From: Microbacterium hominis
Lineage (GTDB): Bacteria > Actinomycetota > Actinomycetes > Actinomycetales > Microbacteriaceae
Direction: 5' to 3'
DNA: 64,000 bases
NCBI RefSeq assembly: GCF_013282805.1
Contig: NZ_CP054038.1
Coordinates: forward strand, 1,240,001 to 1,304,000
The notes below the pieces were generated by a model. That model was not told the DNA's origin. It saw only the letters and a program-made list of their open reading frames with translations, and did not search any database. Below are positions 32,438 through 41,397 of this stretch, in pieces. How positions within the stretch are numbered: the stretch's first letter is position 1; the number at the start of each line of letters is the position of its first letter. The position numbers and the translations under genes were made by a program.

Positions 32438-33576
32438 AAGTAGTCGTCGGGTCGGCGGCGCTTGCGCTTGCGCTCGCGATCATGGTGGGCGCAGGGGTTG
32501 CCGTCCGTGCATTGGCGCGACGCGTGGTTGGTGTTGAGCCGCGGCGAGAACTGGTGACAGTACGCCGCGTCGGTGACGGCCTCGAGTTGCCGCGAAGCGA
32601 TCTCACCATTGTCGAGGGAATGTACGGTCTGTGGTTCGGTGAGCGGTTCCAGCAGCACGCGATGATTGGCCCGGTTGTGTACGACGACGGAGGGCGAGTG
32701 GTGCGCCGGGTGCTCGCCTCGACCATGCCTCTCAGCACGGAACTATTCCAGGCGCAATGGACGGGCCACTTCATGGGTGGGCCCCATGAAGTGGATCCGA
32801 ACTGGGAAGACGTGGTGGTGCCACTTCGCGACGGTGGCGAATCGCCCGCCTGGCTTTTCCGGGGCACATCATCCGAGGGGCCTTGGGTTATCCACGTGCA
32901 GGGAATTCGCACGTCGCGACTGGTGACCCTCCGGTCTGTGCAGATTGCGGATCGGGTGGGGCTTACGTCGCTAGTGATCAGCTACCGCGGTTCGGGGGAT
33001 GGGCCGCCTCGGTCTGCCTCCACGCTAGGTCAACGGGAGTGGACCGACCTTGCCGACGCCATCTCGTACGCCCGATTGCACGGAGCGACCGCAGTCTACG
33101 TCGTTGCGTGGTCGATGGGCGCAGGGCTCGCGCTGGAGTTGCTTCGGAACGATCCGGTCGCGTTCGAGCGGCTTGCGCTGATCTCTCCGGCCACGAACTG
33201 GAGAGGAATCATCAGGCATGGTGTTCGCACGGCCGGGCTGCCGACCTTCGTCGCCAGGTGCGTCACGTGGGTGCTCGGGTCTCGCGGCGCCGGCGCCATT
33301 GTCGGAGTCTCGGAGCCACTCAATTTCGACCGACTCAACTGGTGTCGGGGCCTGGCGCTTGGGATCCCAACCGTTGTGATTCACTCGCGAGGGGATGATT
33401 CGATCCCGTTCGACCTGACACAAGACTTCGCCGCCATGCACTCGAATGCCACGCTTGTCGAGACCTCGCCAGCTCCTCATGGATGGGAAGCCAACGTCGA
33501 CCCAGATGCGTTCGGTTCCGCGCTGACGTGGCTCCTGTCCGCCGCTGGGACTGACGTCGCTCCGGAGCAACCATAG
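32434..33576 (+). CDS. Membrane-anchored alpha/beta hydrolase
   Basis: A 380-aa protein with an N-terminal TM anchor (about 3-28, ALALALAIMVGAGVAVRALA) and an alpha/beta-hydrolase domain. Oxyanion region VIHVQGIRTSR (about 151-161); nucleophile elbow VVAWSMGAG with Ser at about residue 229 (A-W-S-M-G instead of G-x-S-x-G); acid in HSRGDDSIPF; His in SPAPHGWEAN. The TTG start overlaps the previous stop as TTGA, implying translational coupling with the 7-TM protein. The substrate is unknown. Lower GC and more mixed codon use than the housekeeping genes suggest acquisition. Confidence 0.75.
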   Translation: MKVVVGSAALALALAIMVGAGVAVRALARRVVGVEPRRELVTVRRVGDGLELPRSDLTIVEGMYGLWFGERFQQHAMIGPVVYDDGGRVVRRVLASTMPLSTELFQAQWTGHFMGGPHEVDPNWEDVVVPLRDGGESPAWLFRGTSSEGPWVIHVQGIRTSRLVTLRSVQIADRVGLTSLVISYRGSGDGPPRSASTLGQREWTDLADAISYARLHGATAVYVVAWSMGAGLALELLRNDPVAFERLALISPATNWRGIIRHGVRTAGLPTFVARCVTWVLGSRGAGAIVGVSEPLNFDRLNWCRGLALGIPTVVIHSRGDDSIPFDLTQDFAAMHSNATLVETSPAPHGWEANVDPDAFGSALTWLLSAAGTDVAPEQP

Positions 33577-33598
33577 GCGAGCCCCCTTCGGTCGCTCA

Positions 33599-33619
33599 GC
33601 CGAGCCTTGCCTGCTCGGC
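33599..33619 (+). terminator. Hairpin after the alpha/beta hydrolase gene
   Basis: GCCGAGC and GCTCGGC form a 7-bp stem with a 7-nt loop, 23 bp after the stop. There is no T run. Confidence 0.4.
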
Positions 33620-34064
33620 CTGACGCGCTCAAAGGATCGGCGAAGCTGATACGGACGGTGGATCCGCCAAAAAAGCACGAGCGGACGATTTTCGTTTATG
33701 CTGACTATGGAGAGGACGTCATGGGCGACACCTGCATCGACCCGACCCGAGCCGCACCGATGGCGGCAGGGCTGAGCCCCGATGGCCCGTGCGGGCGGGC
33801 ATGGGTGATCCGCGCCATTCGATGGCGTGGTCACCACCGGCACACCCGTCCAGGCGCCATTTGCCGCTGTTCCGTATCTCATTCACGCGACCGAAGGATA
33901 GACGCATGCGACGGGCACACATCGTCATCACCACCGGCGGCTCACTCTTCTTGCGGGCACCAGGGTGCGCTCTTGGCGAGCGACGGCGTCGAGGTCCAGC
34001 ACACTCGACGCACGTGGCCCGGTGACGTAGTGACGCGCGGCGGAGTTCGGCGGAGGTTGAGACG
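33620..34064. other. Degenerate intergenic stretch with no convincing gene
   Basis: 445 bp between the hydrolase and the dehydratase genes. It contains an ATG with GGAGAGG upstream (33721) opening a frame of poor coding character, a 40-codon frame at 33906 (MRRAHIVITTGGSLFL) with GAAGGA, and a 27-codon frame (SAPFDGVVTTGTPVQAPF...) ending at 33901. The frames interrupt one another, as expected for decayed genes, perhaps the regulator of the sugar operon. GGAGG at 34052-34056 serves the next gene. Confidence 0.5.
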
Positions 34065-35779
34065 ATGAGTGATGTGCGCAGCTCCGAGTGGTACTCGGGC
34101 GATGACCGGAACGCCTATATCCACCGCGCATGGATGCGTCGCGGTGCACCGGATTCAGCGTTCACCGGCAGCCCGCAGATTGCGATCGCGAACACGGCGT
34201 CGGATCTGACGCCGTGCAATTCGCACCTGGACGAGGTTGCCCAGTCGGTGAAGAACGGCATCTATGAGGCCGGGGGCATCCCGTTGGAACTGCCGGTGGT
34301 GTCGCTGGGGGAGACGCAGGTGCGTCCGACGGCGATGCTCTGGCGGAACATGGCGGCGATGGCGACCGAGGAGATGCTGCGCGCCAACCCGATCGACGGC
34401 GTGGTCCTGTTGGGTGGGTGCGACAAGACGATCCCGTCGCTGCTGATGGCGGCCGCGTCGGTCGATCTTCCGGCGGTGGTGGTTCCGGGTGGGCCGATGC
34501 TCACGGGGCATTTCCGGGGGAGGCTCTGGGGTGCGGCACGGATGTGTGGCGGCTGTCGGAAGAGGTGCGGGCGGGCACGCTGAGTGAGGCGATGTTCCTG
34601 CGGAGCGAGTCGTCGATGATCCGCTCGAAGGGCCACTGCAACACGATGGGCACGGCGTCGACGATGGCGCTCGTGGCCGAGGCGCTCGGCACGATCGTTC
34701 CGGGGCTTGCGGGGACCCCCGCGCCGGATGCACGTCTGCTGGAGGCCGCGCATGAGACCGGCCGCCTCGCGGTGCAGCTGGTGGCGGAGGACCGCCGCCC
34801 GTCGACGTTCCTGACGAAGGCGAACTTCCACAACGCGATCGTCGCACTCGCCGCGATCGGCGGATCGACGAACGCGGTGGTGCACCTTCTCGCGATCGCG
34901 GGGCGTCTCGGCATCGAGCTCACCATCGACGACTTCGATCGGATCGGCGCGCAGGTGCCGTTGCTGGTGAACCTGCAGCCCGCCGGTCGGTATCTGATGG
35001 ACGACCTGTATCGGGCAGGCGGGTTCCTGGCGGTGATGCGCGAGGTGCGCGATCTGCTCGACCCCGAGGCGCTGACGATCACCGGGGAGCCCTTCGTGGA
35101 CTACCTCGACGACGCGCAGATCTGGGATGCGGATGTGATCACCCCGCGGGATGCTCCATTGCAGCCGGCGGCGGGGATCACCGTGCTCCGTGGGTCACTG
35201 GCGCCCGGCGGGGCGATCATCAAGCCTGCCGCGGCATCCCCGCACCTGTTGAAGCATCGGGGCAAGGCTGTGGTGTTCGATTCGATCGAGGACTTCCACG
35301 CGCGGATCGACGACCCGGATCTCGACATCGATGCCGACAGTGTGATGGTGCTGCGCGGATGCGGGCCGAAGGGATATCCCGGGATGCCTGAGGTGTCGAA
35401 CATGCCGCTGCCGCAGAAGTTGCTGGAGCAGGGGGTGCGCGACATGGTGCGCATCTGCGACGGCCGCATGTCGGGCACCGCGTACGGCACGGTCGTGCTG
35501 CACGTGACTCCCGAAGCCGCCGCCGGTGGGCCGCTGGCGCTGGTTCAGACGGGGGACTGGATCAGCCTCGACGTCCGCGGCGGGCGCCTCGATCTCGACG
35601 TGCCGGGCGAGGAGCTGGCGACCCGGACACCGAACCAGGCAACCCTGGACGGGTACGCGGCGCCGCGGCGTGGGTGGGAGCGGCTGTACGTGGACCACGT
35701 GCTGCAGGCCGATCAGGGTGCAGATCTCGACTTCCTCGTCGGGTCTTCCGGGTCGAAGGTGTCGCGTGAGTCGCACTGA
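34065..35779 (+). pseudogene. IlvD/Edd-family dehydratase with a -1 frameshift
   Basis: Family dehydratases remove water from dihydroxy acids (2,3-dihydroxy acids, 6-phosphogluconate, xylonate, arabinonate). Fe-S/active motifs are intact: TPCNSHLDEVAQ, LLGGCDKTIPSLLM and GHCNTMGTASTM, then IGGSTNAVVHLLAIAGR and GRMSGTAYG. The frame breaks at a run of five G (34516-34520): GPMLTGHFRG continues as EALGCGTDVWRLSEEVRAG one frame away, which a sixth G would restore. Joined length about 571 aa, full size. As first gene of a sugar-acid operon it is more likely a sugar-acid dehydratase than IlvD. It is either a recent pseudogene or a base-calling error. Confidence 0.85.
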
Positions 35780-38609
35780 CCGCGGCGCCTCAGGCTCGAC
35801 GATGCTGGCGCCGGTCGATCCGGCGCTGATCGCGGCGATCGCGGCGGTCGGTGCTGCCGTCGGCACGCGTGCGACCGACCGGCTGGCGGGTGCGCATGAC
35901 GCGTCGCACTATCTGCTGACCCCGCGGGCGGTGGTAACCCCGACCGATGTCGATGAGGTCGCCCGGGTGATGGCCGCCGCACGCGATGCCGGTGCGCCGG
36001 TGACGTTCCGGTCGGGCGGGACGAGCTTGTCGGGCCAGGCCGGCACCGACCAGGTGCTGATCGACACCCGCCACCACTTCCGCCGCATCGACGTGCTGGA
36101 CGACGGGGAGCGGGTGCGGGTGCAGCCGGGCGCGACGGTGCGTGCGGTGAACACACGGCTCGCTCGTCGCGGGCGCAAGCTCGGACCGGATCCGGCGAGT
36201 GAGATCGCGTGCACGATCGGCGGGGTGATCGCGAACAATTCCTCGGGCATGTCGTGCGGCACCCATGCGAACGCGTACCGCACCCTGGAATCAGCGGTGC
36301 TGGTGCTGCCGTCGGGCACCGTGATCGACACCGGCGCCGCTGATGCTGCGGAGCGGTTCGCGGCTGCGGAGCCTGAGATCCATGCCGGGCTCCTCACCCT
36401 GCGCGACCGCCTCCGCGGCGACCCGGAATCGGTCGCGACGCTGCGGACGCTGCATGCGATCAAGAACACCATGGGGTACGGCCTGAACTCGTTCCTCGAC
36501 CATGACGACCCGCTCGCGATCCTCACCCACCTCGTGGTGGGTTCCGAAGGGACCCTCGCGTTCGTGGCGGAGGCGACGTTCCGCACCCTGCCGGTGAAGC
36601 CGAATCTCGCCACCGGGCTGCTGGTGTTCGCGAACCTGCGTGACGCGACCGCGGCCCTCCCGGCCCTGGTCGACGCGGGGTTCGCGACGATCGAGCTGCT
36701 GGATGCGGCATCCCTGCGCGTCGCGCAGCGCGACCCGGAGGCGACCGCCGACCTGACCGGCCTCGTGGTGGTCGATCACGCGGCGCTGCTGGTCGAGTTC
36801 CAGGAGGAGTCCGAGGCTGCCCTCGACGCCCGCACCACCGCCGCGGCCGGGGCGCTGCACGCCCTGCCTCTTGTCCAGTCCGCCGCGTTGACGAGTGATG
36901 CGGCGACTCGGGCGCAACTGTGGCACATCCGCAAGGGCCTGTTCACGGCCGTCGCGGGCGCCCGCCCGTCGGGGACGACGGCGCTGCTGGAGGACATCGC
37001 CGTGCCGGTCGAGCGGCTCGGTGAGACCTGTGAGCAGCTCATCGCCCTGTTCGAGCGTCACGGGTACGAGGGGAGCGTGATCTTCGGTCACGCGAAGGAC
37101 GGCAACATCCACTTCCTCGTCAACGAACGCTTCGACGACCCGTCGCTGCTGGCCCGGTACGAGGCGTTCACCGAAGACGTGGTCGCCCTCGTGCTCGCGC
37201 GGGGCGGCACACTGAAGGCCGAGCACGGCACCGGCCGGATCATGGCCCCGTTCGTGCGCCGGCAGTACGGCGACGAGTTGTACGCGGTGATGTGGGAGGT
37301 GAAGCGGCTCATCGATCCGGGCATGACCCTCAATCCGGGCGTGCTGCTGACCGATGATCCCCACGCGCATACACGGCACCTGAAGACCGCCCCGACCGTC
37401 GAGTCGGAAGTGGATCGGTGCGTGGAGTGCGGGTACTGCGAGCCGGTGTGCCCGTCGAAGGACATCACCCTCACCCCCCGGGAGCGGATCGTGCTGCGCC
37501 GCGAGATGCAGCGTGCCCGTGACGCGGGCGACGAGGCCCTGGCCCGCACTCTGGAGAAGGAGTACGGGTACGACGGGGTGCAGACCTGCGCGGTCGACGG
37601 CATGTGCCAGACCGCGTGCCCGGTGCTGATCAACACCGGCGACCTCGTGCGGCGCCTGCGAAAGGAGAACCAGAACGGTCTCGCGCAGGCCGGATGGAAC
37701 CTCGCGGCCAAGCAATGGGATGCCGTCAGCTCGGTCGGAGGTGTCGCGCTGAGCGTGGCGAACACGGTGCCCACCGGTCTTCCTGCCTTCGCGACGCACG
37801 TCGGCCGCAGCATCCTGGGTGACGACACCGTTCCGCTCTACACGGCCGATCTGCCGGGTGGTGGGGCTCGTCGGCGGGCGGTCGAGGCGACAGATCCGGT
37901 GGCGGTGTTCTTCTCGTCGTGCACGAACACGATGTTCGGTCCGGTCGGCGGCGATGGCGCGGCGGAGTCATTCCTGCGTCTGTGCGCACGCGTCGGCGTG
38001 CCGATGCGCACCCCGGATGACCTGCCGTCGCTGTGCTGCGGCACCCCGTGGAAATCGAAGGGCTTCTCGCACGGATACGAGACGATGACGGAGCGGGTGA
38101 CGGCATCCCTCCTTCGTGCGACCGATGGGGGACGGCTCCCCGTGGTATGCGATGCGTCGAGTTGCACCGAGGGGCTGGAGGTTCTTCTCGATGCGGCGGG
38201 GCAGGCGAACATCCGTGTCATCGATGCGGTCGCGTTCGTCGACGAGCACGTCCTCCCGCACCTGCCCGCCGGGCAGAAGGTGGCCTCGGTCACCGTGCAC
38301 CCGACGTGTTCGTCCACCCATCTCGGGATCAATCCGGCACTCACCCGTGTCGCCGCCGCTGCCGCCGAGACGGTGGTCGTCCCCGACCATTGGGGATGCT
38401 GCGGGTTCGCCGGCGACCGGGGCATGCTGCATCCCGAACTCACCCACGCCGCCACCCGCCCGGAAGCGGCCGACGTCGCAGACGCCGGGTCCGAGGTGCA
38501 CGCTTCGCTCAACCGCACCTGCGAGTTGGGGATGACCCGCGCCACAGGAAAGCCTTACCGGCACATCCTGCAGGTGCTCGACGACACCCTCACGGAGGTT
38601 CCCGGATGA
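35766..38609 (+). CDS. FAD- and Fe-S-containing 2-hydroxyacid (D-lactate-type) dehydrogenase
   Basis: A 947-aa fusion. Residues 30-250 are a PCMH FAD domain (FRSGGTSLSGQAGTDQVLID; IACTIGGVIANNSSGMSCGT). A GlcD-type C-domain follows (HAKDGNIHFLVNERF; EHGTGRIMAPFV). Two ferredoxin clusters are CVECGYCEPVCPS and CAVDGMCQTACPV, and the end has CCG-type motifs (LCCGTPWKSKG; WGCCGFAGDRG). This architecture belongs to quinone-linked D-lactate/2-hydroxyacid dehydrogenases. GTG 35766 has GAAGG 6 nt upstream and overlaps the dehydratase end by 14 nt; ATG 35802 is an alternative. It would oxidise a lactate-type product of the operon's pathway. Confidence 0.85.
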   Translation: MSRTDRGASGSTMLAPVDPALIAAIAAVGAAVGTRATDRLAGAHDASHYLLTPRAVVTPTDVDEVARVMAAARDAGAPVTFRSGGTSLSGQAGTDQVLIDTRHHFRRIDVLDDGERVRVQPGATVRAVNTRLARRGRKLGPDPASEIACTIGGVIANNSSGMSCGTHANAYRTLESAVLVLPSGTVIDTGAADAAERFAAAEPEIHAGLLTLRDRLRGDPESVATLRTLHAIKNTMGYGLNSFLDHDDPLAILTHLVVGSEGTLAFVAEATFRTLPVKPNLATGLLVFANLRDATAALPALVDAGFATIELLDAASLRVAQRDPEATADLTGLVVVDHAALLVEFQEESEAALDARTTAAAGALHALPLVQSAALTSDAATRAQLWHIRKGLFTAVAGARPSGTTALLEDIAVPVERLGETCEQLIALFERHGYEGSVIFGHAKDGNIHFLVNERFDDPSLLARYEAFTEDVVALVLARGGTLKAEHGTGRIMAPFVRRQYGDELYAVMWEVKRLIDPGMTLNPGVLLTDDPHAHTRHLKTAPTVESEVDRCVECGYCEPVCPSKDITLTPRERIVLRREMQRARDAGDEALARTLEKEYGYDGVQTCAVDGMCQTACPVLINTGDLVRRLRKENQNGLAQAGWNLAAKQWDAVSSVGGVALSVANTVPTGLPAFATHVGRSILGDDTVPLYTADLPGGGARRRAVEATDPVAVFFSSCTNTMFGPVGGDGAAESFLRLCARVGVPMRTPDDLPSLCCGTPWKSKGFSHGYETMTERVTASLLRATDGGRLPVVCDASSCTEGLEVLLDAAGQANIRVIDAVAFVDEHVLPHLPAGQKVASVTVHPTCSSTHLGINPALTRVAAAAAETVVVPDHWGCCGFAGDRGMLHPELTHAATRPEAADVADAGSEVHASLNRTCELGMTRATGKPYRHILQVLDDTLTEVPG

Positions 38610-39529
38610 GTTCGTACGCCGAGGTCCCCTCGCTCGGGACCCCAAGGGTGGCCACCGGCACCTCGCACTTCCTCGCCGAGGGGCCGACATGGGATCCGAT
38701 CAGGGGGCGCATCCTGTGGGTCGACATCATGGCCGGTGTCGTCTATCAGGGCCGGTTCGCGCACGGCGGCGCGATCGACATCGTCGAGCACGTCGACTTT
38801 CCCGACACCGCCGGTGCCGTCGCCATCTCGGCGGCGGGGGAGTGGCTGGTCGCCGGCACCCGGCGCCTCCACACGCGCAGTGTCGACGGCACGATCACGT
38901 CGGGTCCCGACCTCGTCGAAGGTGAGGATCGTCGGTTCAACGACGGCAAGGCCGACCCCGCCGGCCGCTTCGTCGCCGGCACGAAGGGACCCGGCGGTGA
39001 GCTGCTGCTGCAGATCGACGCCGAGGGCGCTGCGACCGTGCTCGACGACGACCTCGGCCTGTCGAACGGTCTCGCGTGGACCCGGGACGGTCGCACCCTG
39101 TATTCGATCGACACGCTTGCCCGCCGCATCCACGTGCGCGACTACGACCCCGCCACCGGTGCGACCGGGGAACGCCGGGTGTTCCTCGAGATCACCGAGG
39201 GCTACCCCGACGGCATGACGATCGACAGTGACGACCACCTGTGGGTGGCGCTGTGGGGTGAGGGGAGAGTCATCCGCATCTCACCCGGAGGCGACGTCGT
39301 CGGCAGAGTCGACGTGCCCGCCCCGAACACGTCGTGTCCGGTGTTCGCCGGTCCCGACCTCGACACCCTCGTGATCACCACCGCCACCGAGGGGATGAGC
39401 CCCGAGGACCTCGCCGCGCACCCGCTCTCGGGACGCCTGTTCACGGTACGGACCGGGCACCGCGGCATCCACCCGAATCTGTGGGCTGGAACACCACAGC
39501 CCGCACCATCCCTGGAGGAAACCGCATGA
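38606..39529 (+). CDS. SMP-30/gluconolactonase-family sugar lactonase
   Basis: A 307-aa six-bladed beta-propeller hydrolase that opens aldonolactones. Features: metal Glu in FLAEGPTWDP (about 21-30), RRFNDGKADPAGRF with the metal Asn/Asp (about 109-122), GLSNGLAWTRDGRTLY (second Asn) and the metal Asp in GYPDGMTIDSDDHLWVAL. Start ATG overlaps the previous stop as ATGA. Within the operon it would follow a sugar 1-dehydrogenase and supply the aldonate to the dehydratase. Confidence 0.9.
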   Translation: MSSYAEVPSLGTPRVATGTSHFLAEGPTWDPIRGRILWVDIMAGVVYQGRFAHGGAIDIVEHVDFPDTAGAVAISAAGEWLVAGTRRLHTRSVDGTITSGPDLVEGEDRRFNDGKADPAGRFVAGTKGPGGELLLQIDAEGAATVLDDDLGLSNGLAWTRDGRTLYSIDTLARRIHVRDYDPATGATGERRVFLEITEGYPDGMTIDSDDHLWVALWGEGRVIRISPGGDVVGRVDVPAPNTSCPVFAGPDLDTLVITTATEGMSPEDLAAHPLSGRLFTVRTGHRGIHPNLWAGTPQPAPSLEETA

Positions 39530-40383
39530 AGCTCCTGCGTATCGGCGCACCCGGCGTCGAGAAGCCTGCCGCACTGATCGGCGACGACCGCTACGTCGAC
39601 CTGTCCGACGTCGTCACCGACTTCGACGAGGCCTTCTTCGGTGACGGCGGACTGGACCGCATCGCGCCGGTCGTCGCCGAGCGCGCCGCGACCGGTGGGC
39701 AGCCGATCGGCGATCAGCGCATCGGCGCCCCGATCGCCCGCCCGCACCAGATCATCTGCGTCGGCTTGAACTACTCCGACCACGCCGCCGAGACCGGGCA
39801 GGCCGTGCCGAGTGAGCCGATCCTGTTCACCAAGTCGCCCAACACCCTCGTCGGCCCGAACGACGACGTGCGCATCCCGCGCGGCGCGACCAAGCCCGAC
39901 TGGGAGGTGGAGCTCGGCATCGTGATCGGTACCCGCGCCAGCTACCTCGACAGCGTCGAGGACGCCCGTGACCACATCGCGGGCTGGGTGCTCGTCAACG
40001 ATGTCTCGGAGCGCGCGTTCCAGATGGAGCGCGGTGGGCAGTGGCTCAAGGGCAAGTCCGCCGAGACCTTCAACCCCGCAGGCCCGTGGCTGGTCACCCA
40101 GGACGAGGTCGAGAGCGTCACCGACCTCGGCATGTGGCTCGACGTGAACGACACCCGCCGGCAGACCGGGTCGACCTCGACGATGATCTTCGACCCGTAC
40201 TTCATCGTCCACTACATCAGCCAGTTCATGGTGCTCGAGCCCGGCGACCTCATCAACACCGGCACCCCTCCCGGCGTCGGCATGGGCTTCTCCCCCCAGA
40301 TCTGGCTGCAGGCAGGTGACGTGATGACCCTGGGCATCGACGGCCTCGGCACCCAGCGCCAGACGGTGCTCACACCCCGATGA
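39526..40383 (+). CDS. Fumarylacetoacetate-hydrolase-family enzyme (probable 2,4-diketo-3-deoxy sugar acid hydrolase)
   Basis: A 285-aa FAH-fold enzyme. Metal ligands are the two Glu of KPDWEVELGIVIG (about 125-137) and the Asp of VLVNDVSERAFQ (about 154-165); FTKSPNTLVGPNDDV and NTGTPPGVGMGF complete the active site. In the diketo-hydrolase routes for L-rhamnose or L-fucose, enzymes of this type split 2,4-diketo-3-deoxy acids into pyruvate and lactate. The neighbouring lactate-type dehydrogenase makes this assignment attractive, but ring-cleavage or acylpyruvase activity is possible. GGAGGAA precedes the ATGA-overlapping start. Confidence 0.85.
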   Translation: MKLLRIGAPGVEKPAALIGDDRYVDLSDVVTDFDEAFFGDGGLDRIAPVVAERAATGGQPIGDQRIGAPIARPHQIICVGLNYSDHAAETGQAVPSEPILFTKSPNTLVGPNDDVRIPRGATKPDWEVELGIVIGTRASYLDSVEDARDHIAGWVLVNDVSERAFQMERGGQWLKGKSAETFNPAGPWLVTQDEVESVTDLGMWLDVNDTRRQTGSTSTMIFDPYFIVHYISQFMVLEPGDLINTGTPPGVGMGFSPQIWLQAGDVMTLGIDGLGTQRQTVLTPR

Positions 40384-41393
40384 AAGCCCTCGTCATCACC
40401 GGCCCCGGTCACGCCGAGGTGCAGGACGTCGAACCGCCCGTCGCCGCGCCCGGCGACGTCGTCGTCGACGTGAAGCGCGCGGGGATCTGCGGCACCGACA
40501 TGGAGCTGTTCACCGGCGACATGGCGTACTACGAGACCCGCCACACCACCTTCCCGGTGAGGATCGGGCACGAATGGATGGGTGTCGTCTCGGCCGTCGG
40601 CGACGGGATGGATGCCTCGTGGCTGGGCACACGCGTCACCGGCGACACCATGCTCGGCTGCGGGCGGTGCCGACGCTGCGCGCAGGGACTCCAGCACGTG
40701 TGCGAACTCCGTGACGAACTCGGCATCCGCGACGGACGGCCGGGAGCGCTCGCCGAACAGGTGGCCGTGCCGGTGACGTCCCTGCACCGACTGCCCGACA
40801 CCGTCGACGACGCGATGGGCGCGATGGTCGAGCCGGGCGGCAACGCCTTCCGATCCGTCGAAGCCGCCGCGCTGAAGCCGGGCGAGCGATGCCTCGTGCT
40901 CGGCCCCGGCACCATCGGCCTGCTGTGCGGACTGTTCGCGAAGGCCGCCGGCGCCGAGGTTCACCTCCTCGGACGCAGCGAACGCTCCCTCGAGTTCGCC
41001 CGCGCGATCGGGTTCGACGACGTCTGGACCGAACAGACCCTGCCCGACCTGCCCTGGGATGCCGTGATCGAGGCATCCAACGCCCCCCACCTTCCCGCGA
41101 AGGCCCTGCATCTGGTCGAGCCCGGCCGGCGCGTGGTCTACGTCGGCCTGGCCGGAACACCCAGCCTCATCGACACCCGTGAACTCGCGCTCAAAGACGT
41201 CACCGCGGTCGGCGTGCTGAGCGCATCGCCGGGACTAGCCGGCACCGTCGAGTCCTACGCGGCCGGAGCGGTCGACCCCCGACCGTTGGTCGCGGCGACC
41301 CTGACACTCGAAGACCTCCCGGCGATCCTCGCAGGAGAGCGTCCCTCAGGCTCGGGCGCAGGCCCGAAATTCCACGTGACCATCGGAGGTTGA
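40380..41393 (+). CDS. Zinc-dependent alcohol/sugar dehydrogenase (MDR family)
   Basis: A 337-aa medium-chain dehydrogenase. Catalytic Zn ligands: Cys in AGICGTDMELF (about 34-44) and GHEWMG (about 63-68); structural-zinc Cys set CGRCRRCAQGLQHVC (about 97-111); NAD-binding CLVLGPGTIGLLCGLFAKA (about 174-192). The type resembles glucose- or threonine-dehydrogenase-like sugar oxidoreductases. In this operon it may oxidise the free sugar to the lactone or the 2-keto-3-deoxy acid; which of the two oxidoreductases does which step is open. ATGA overlap with the FAH gene. Confidence 0.85.
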   Translation: MKALVITGPGHAEVQDVEPPVAAPGDVVVDVKRAGICGTDMELFTGDMAYYETRHTTFPVRIGHEWMGVVSAVGDGMDASWLGTRVTGDTMLGCGRCRRCAQGLQHVCELRDELGIRDGRPGALAEQVAVPVTSLHRLPDTVDDAMGAMVEPGGNAFRSVEAAALKPGERCLVLGPGTIGLLCGLFAKAAGAEVHLLGRSERSLEFARAIGFDDVWTEQTLPDLPWDAVIEASNAPHLPAKALHLVEPGRRVVYVGLAGTPSLIDTRELALKDVTAVGVLSASPGLAGTVESYAAGAVDPRPLVAATLTLEDLPAILAGERPSGSGAGPKFHVTIGG

Positions 41394-41397
41394 CAGC

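Noticed and set aside
33607..34068. 153-codon frame before the dehydratase gene
   Set aside because: Poor coding character, no family likeness and broken by competing fragments. Listed only as a degenerate stretch.
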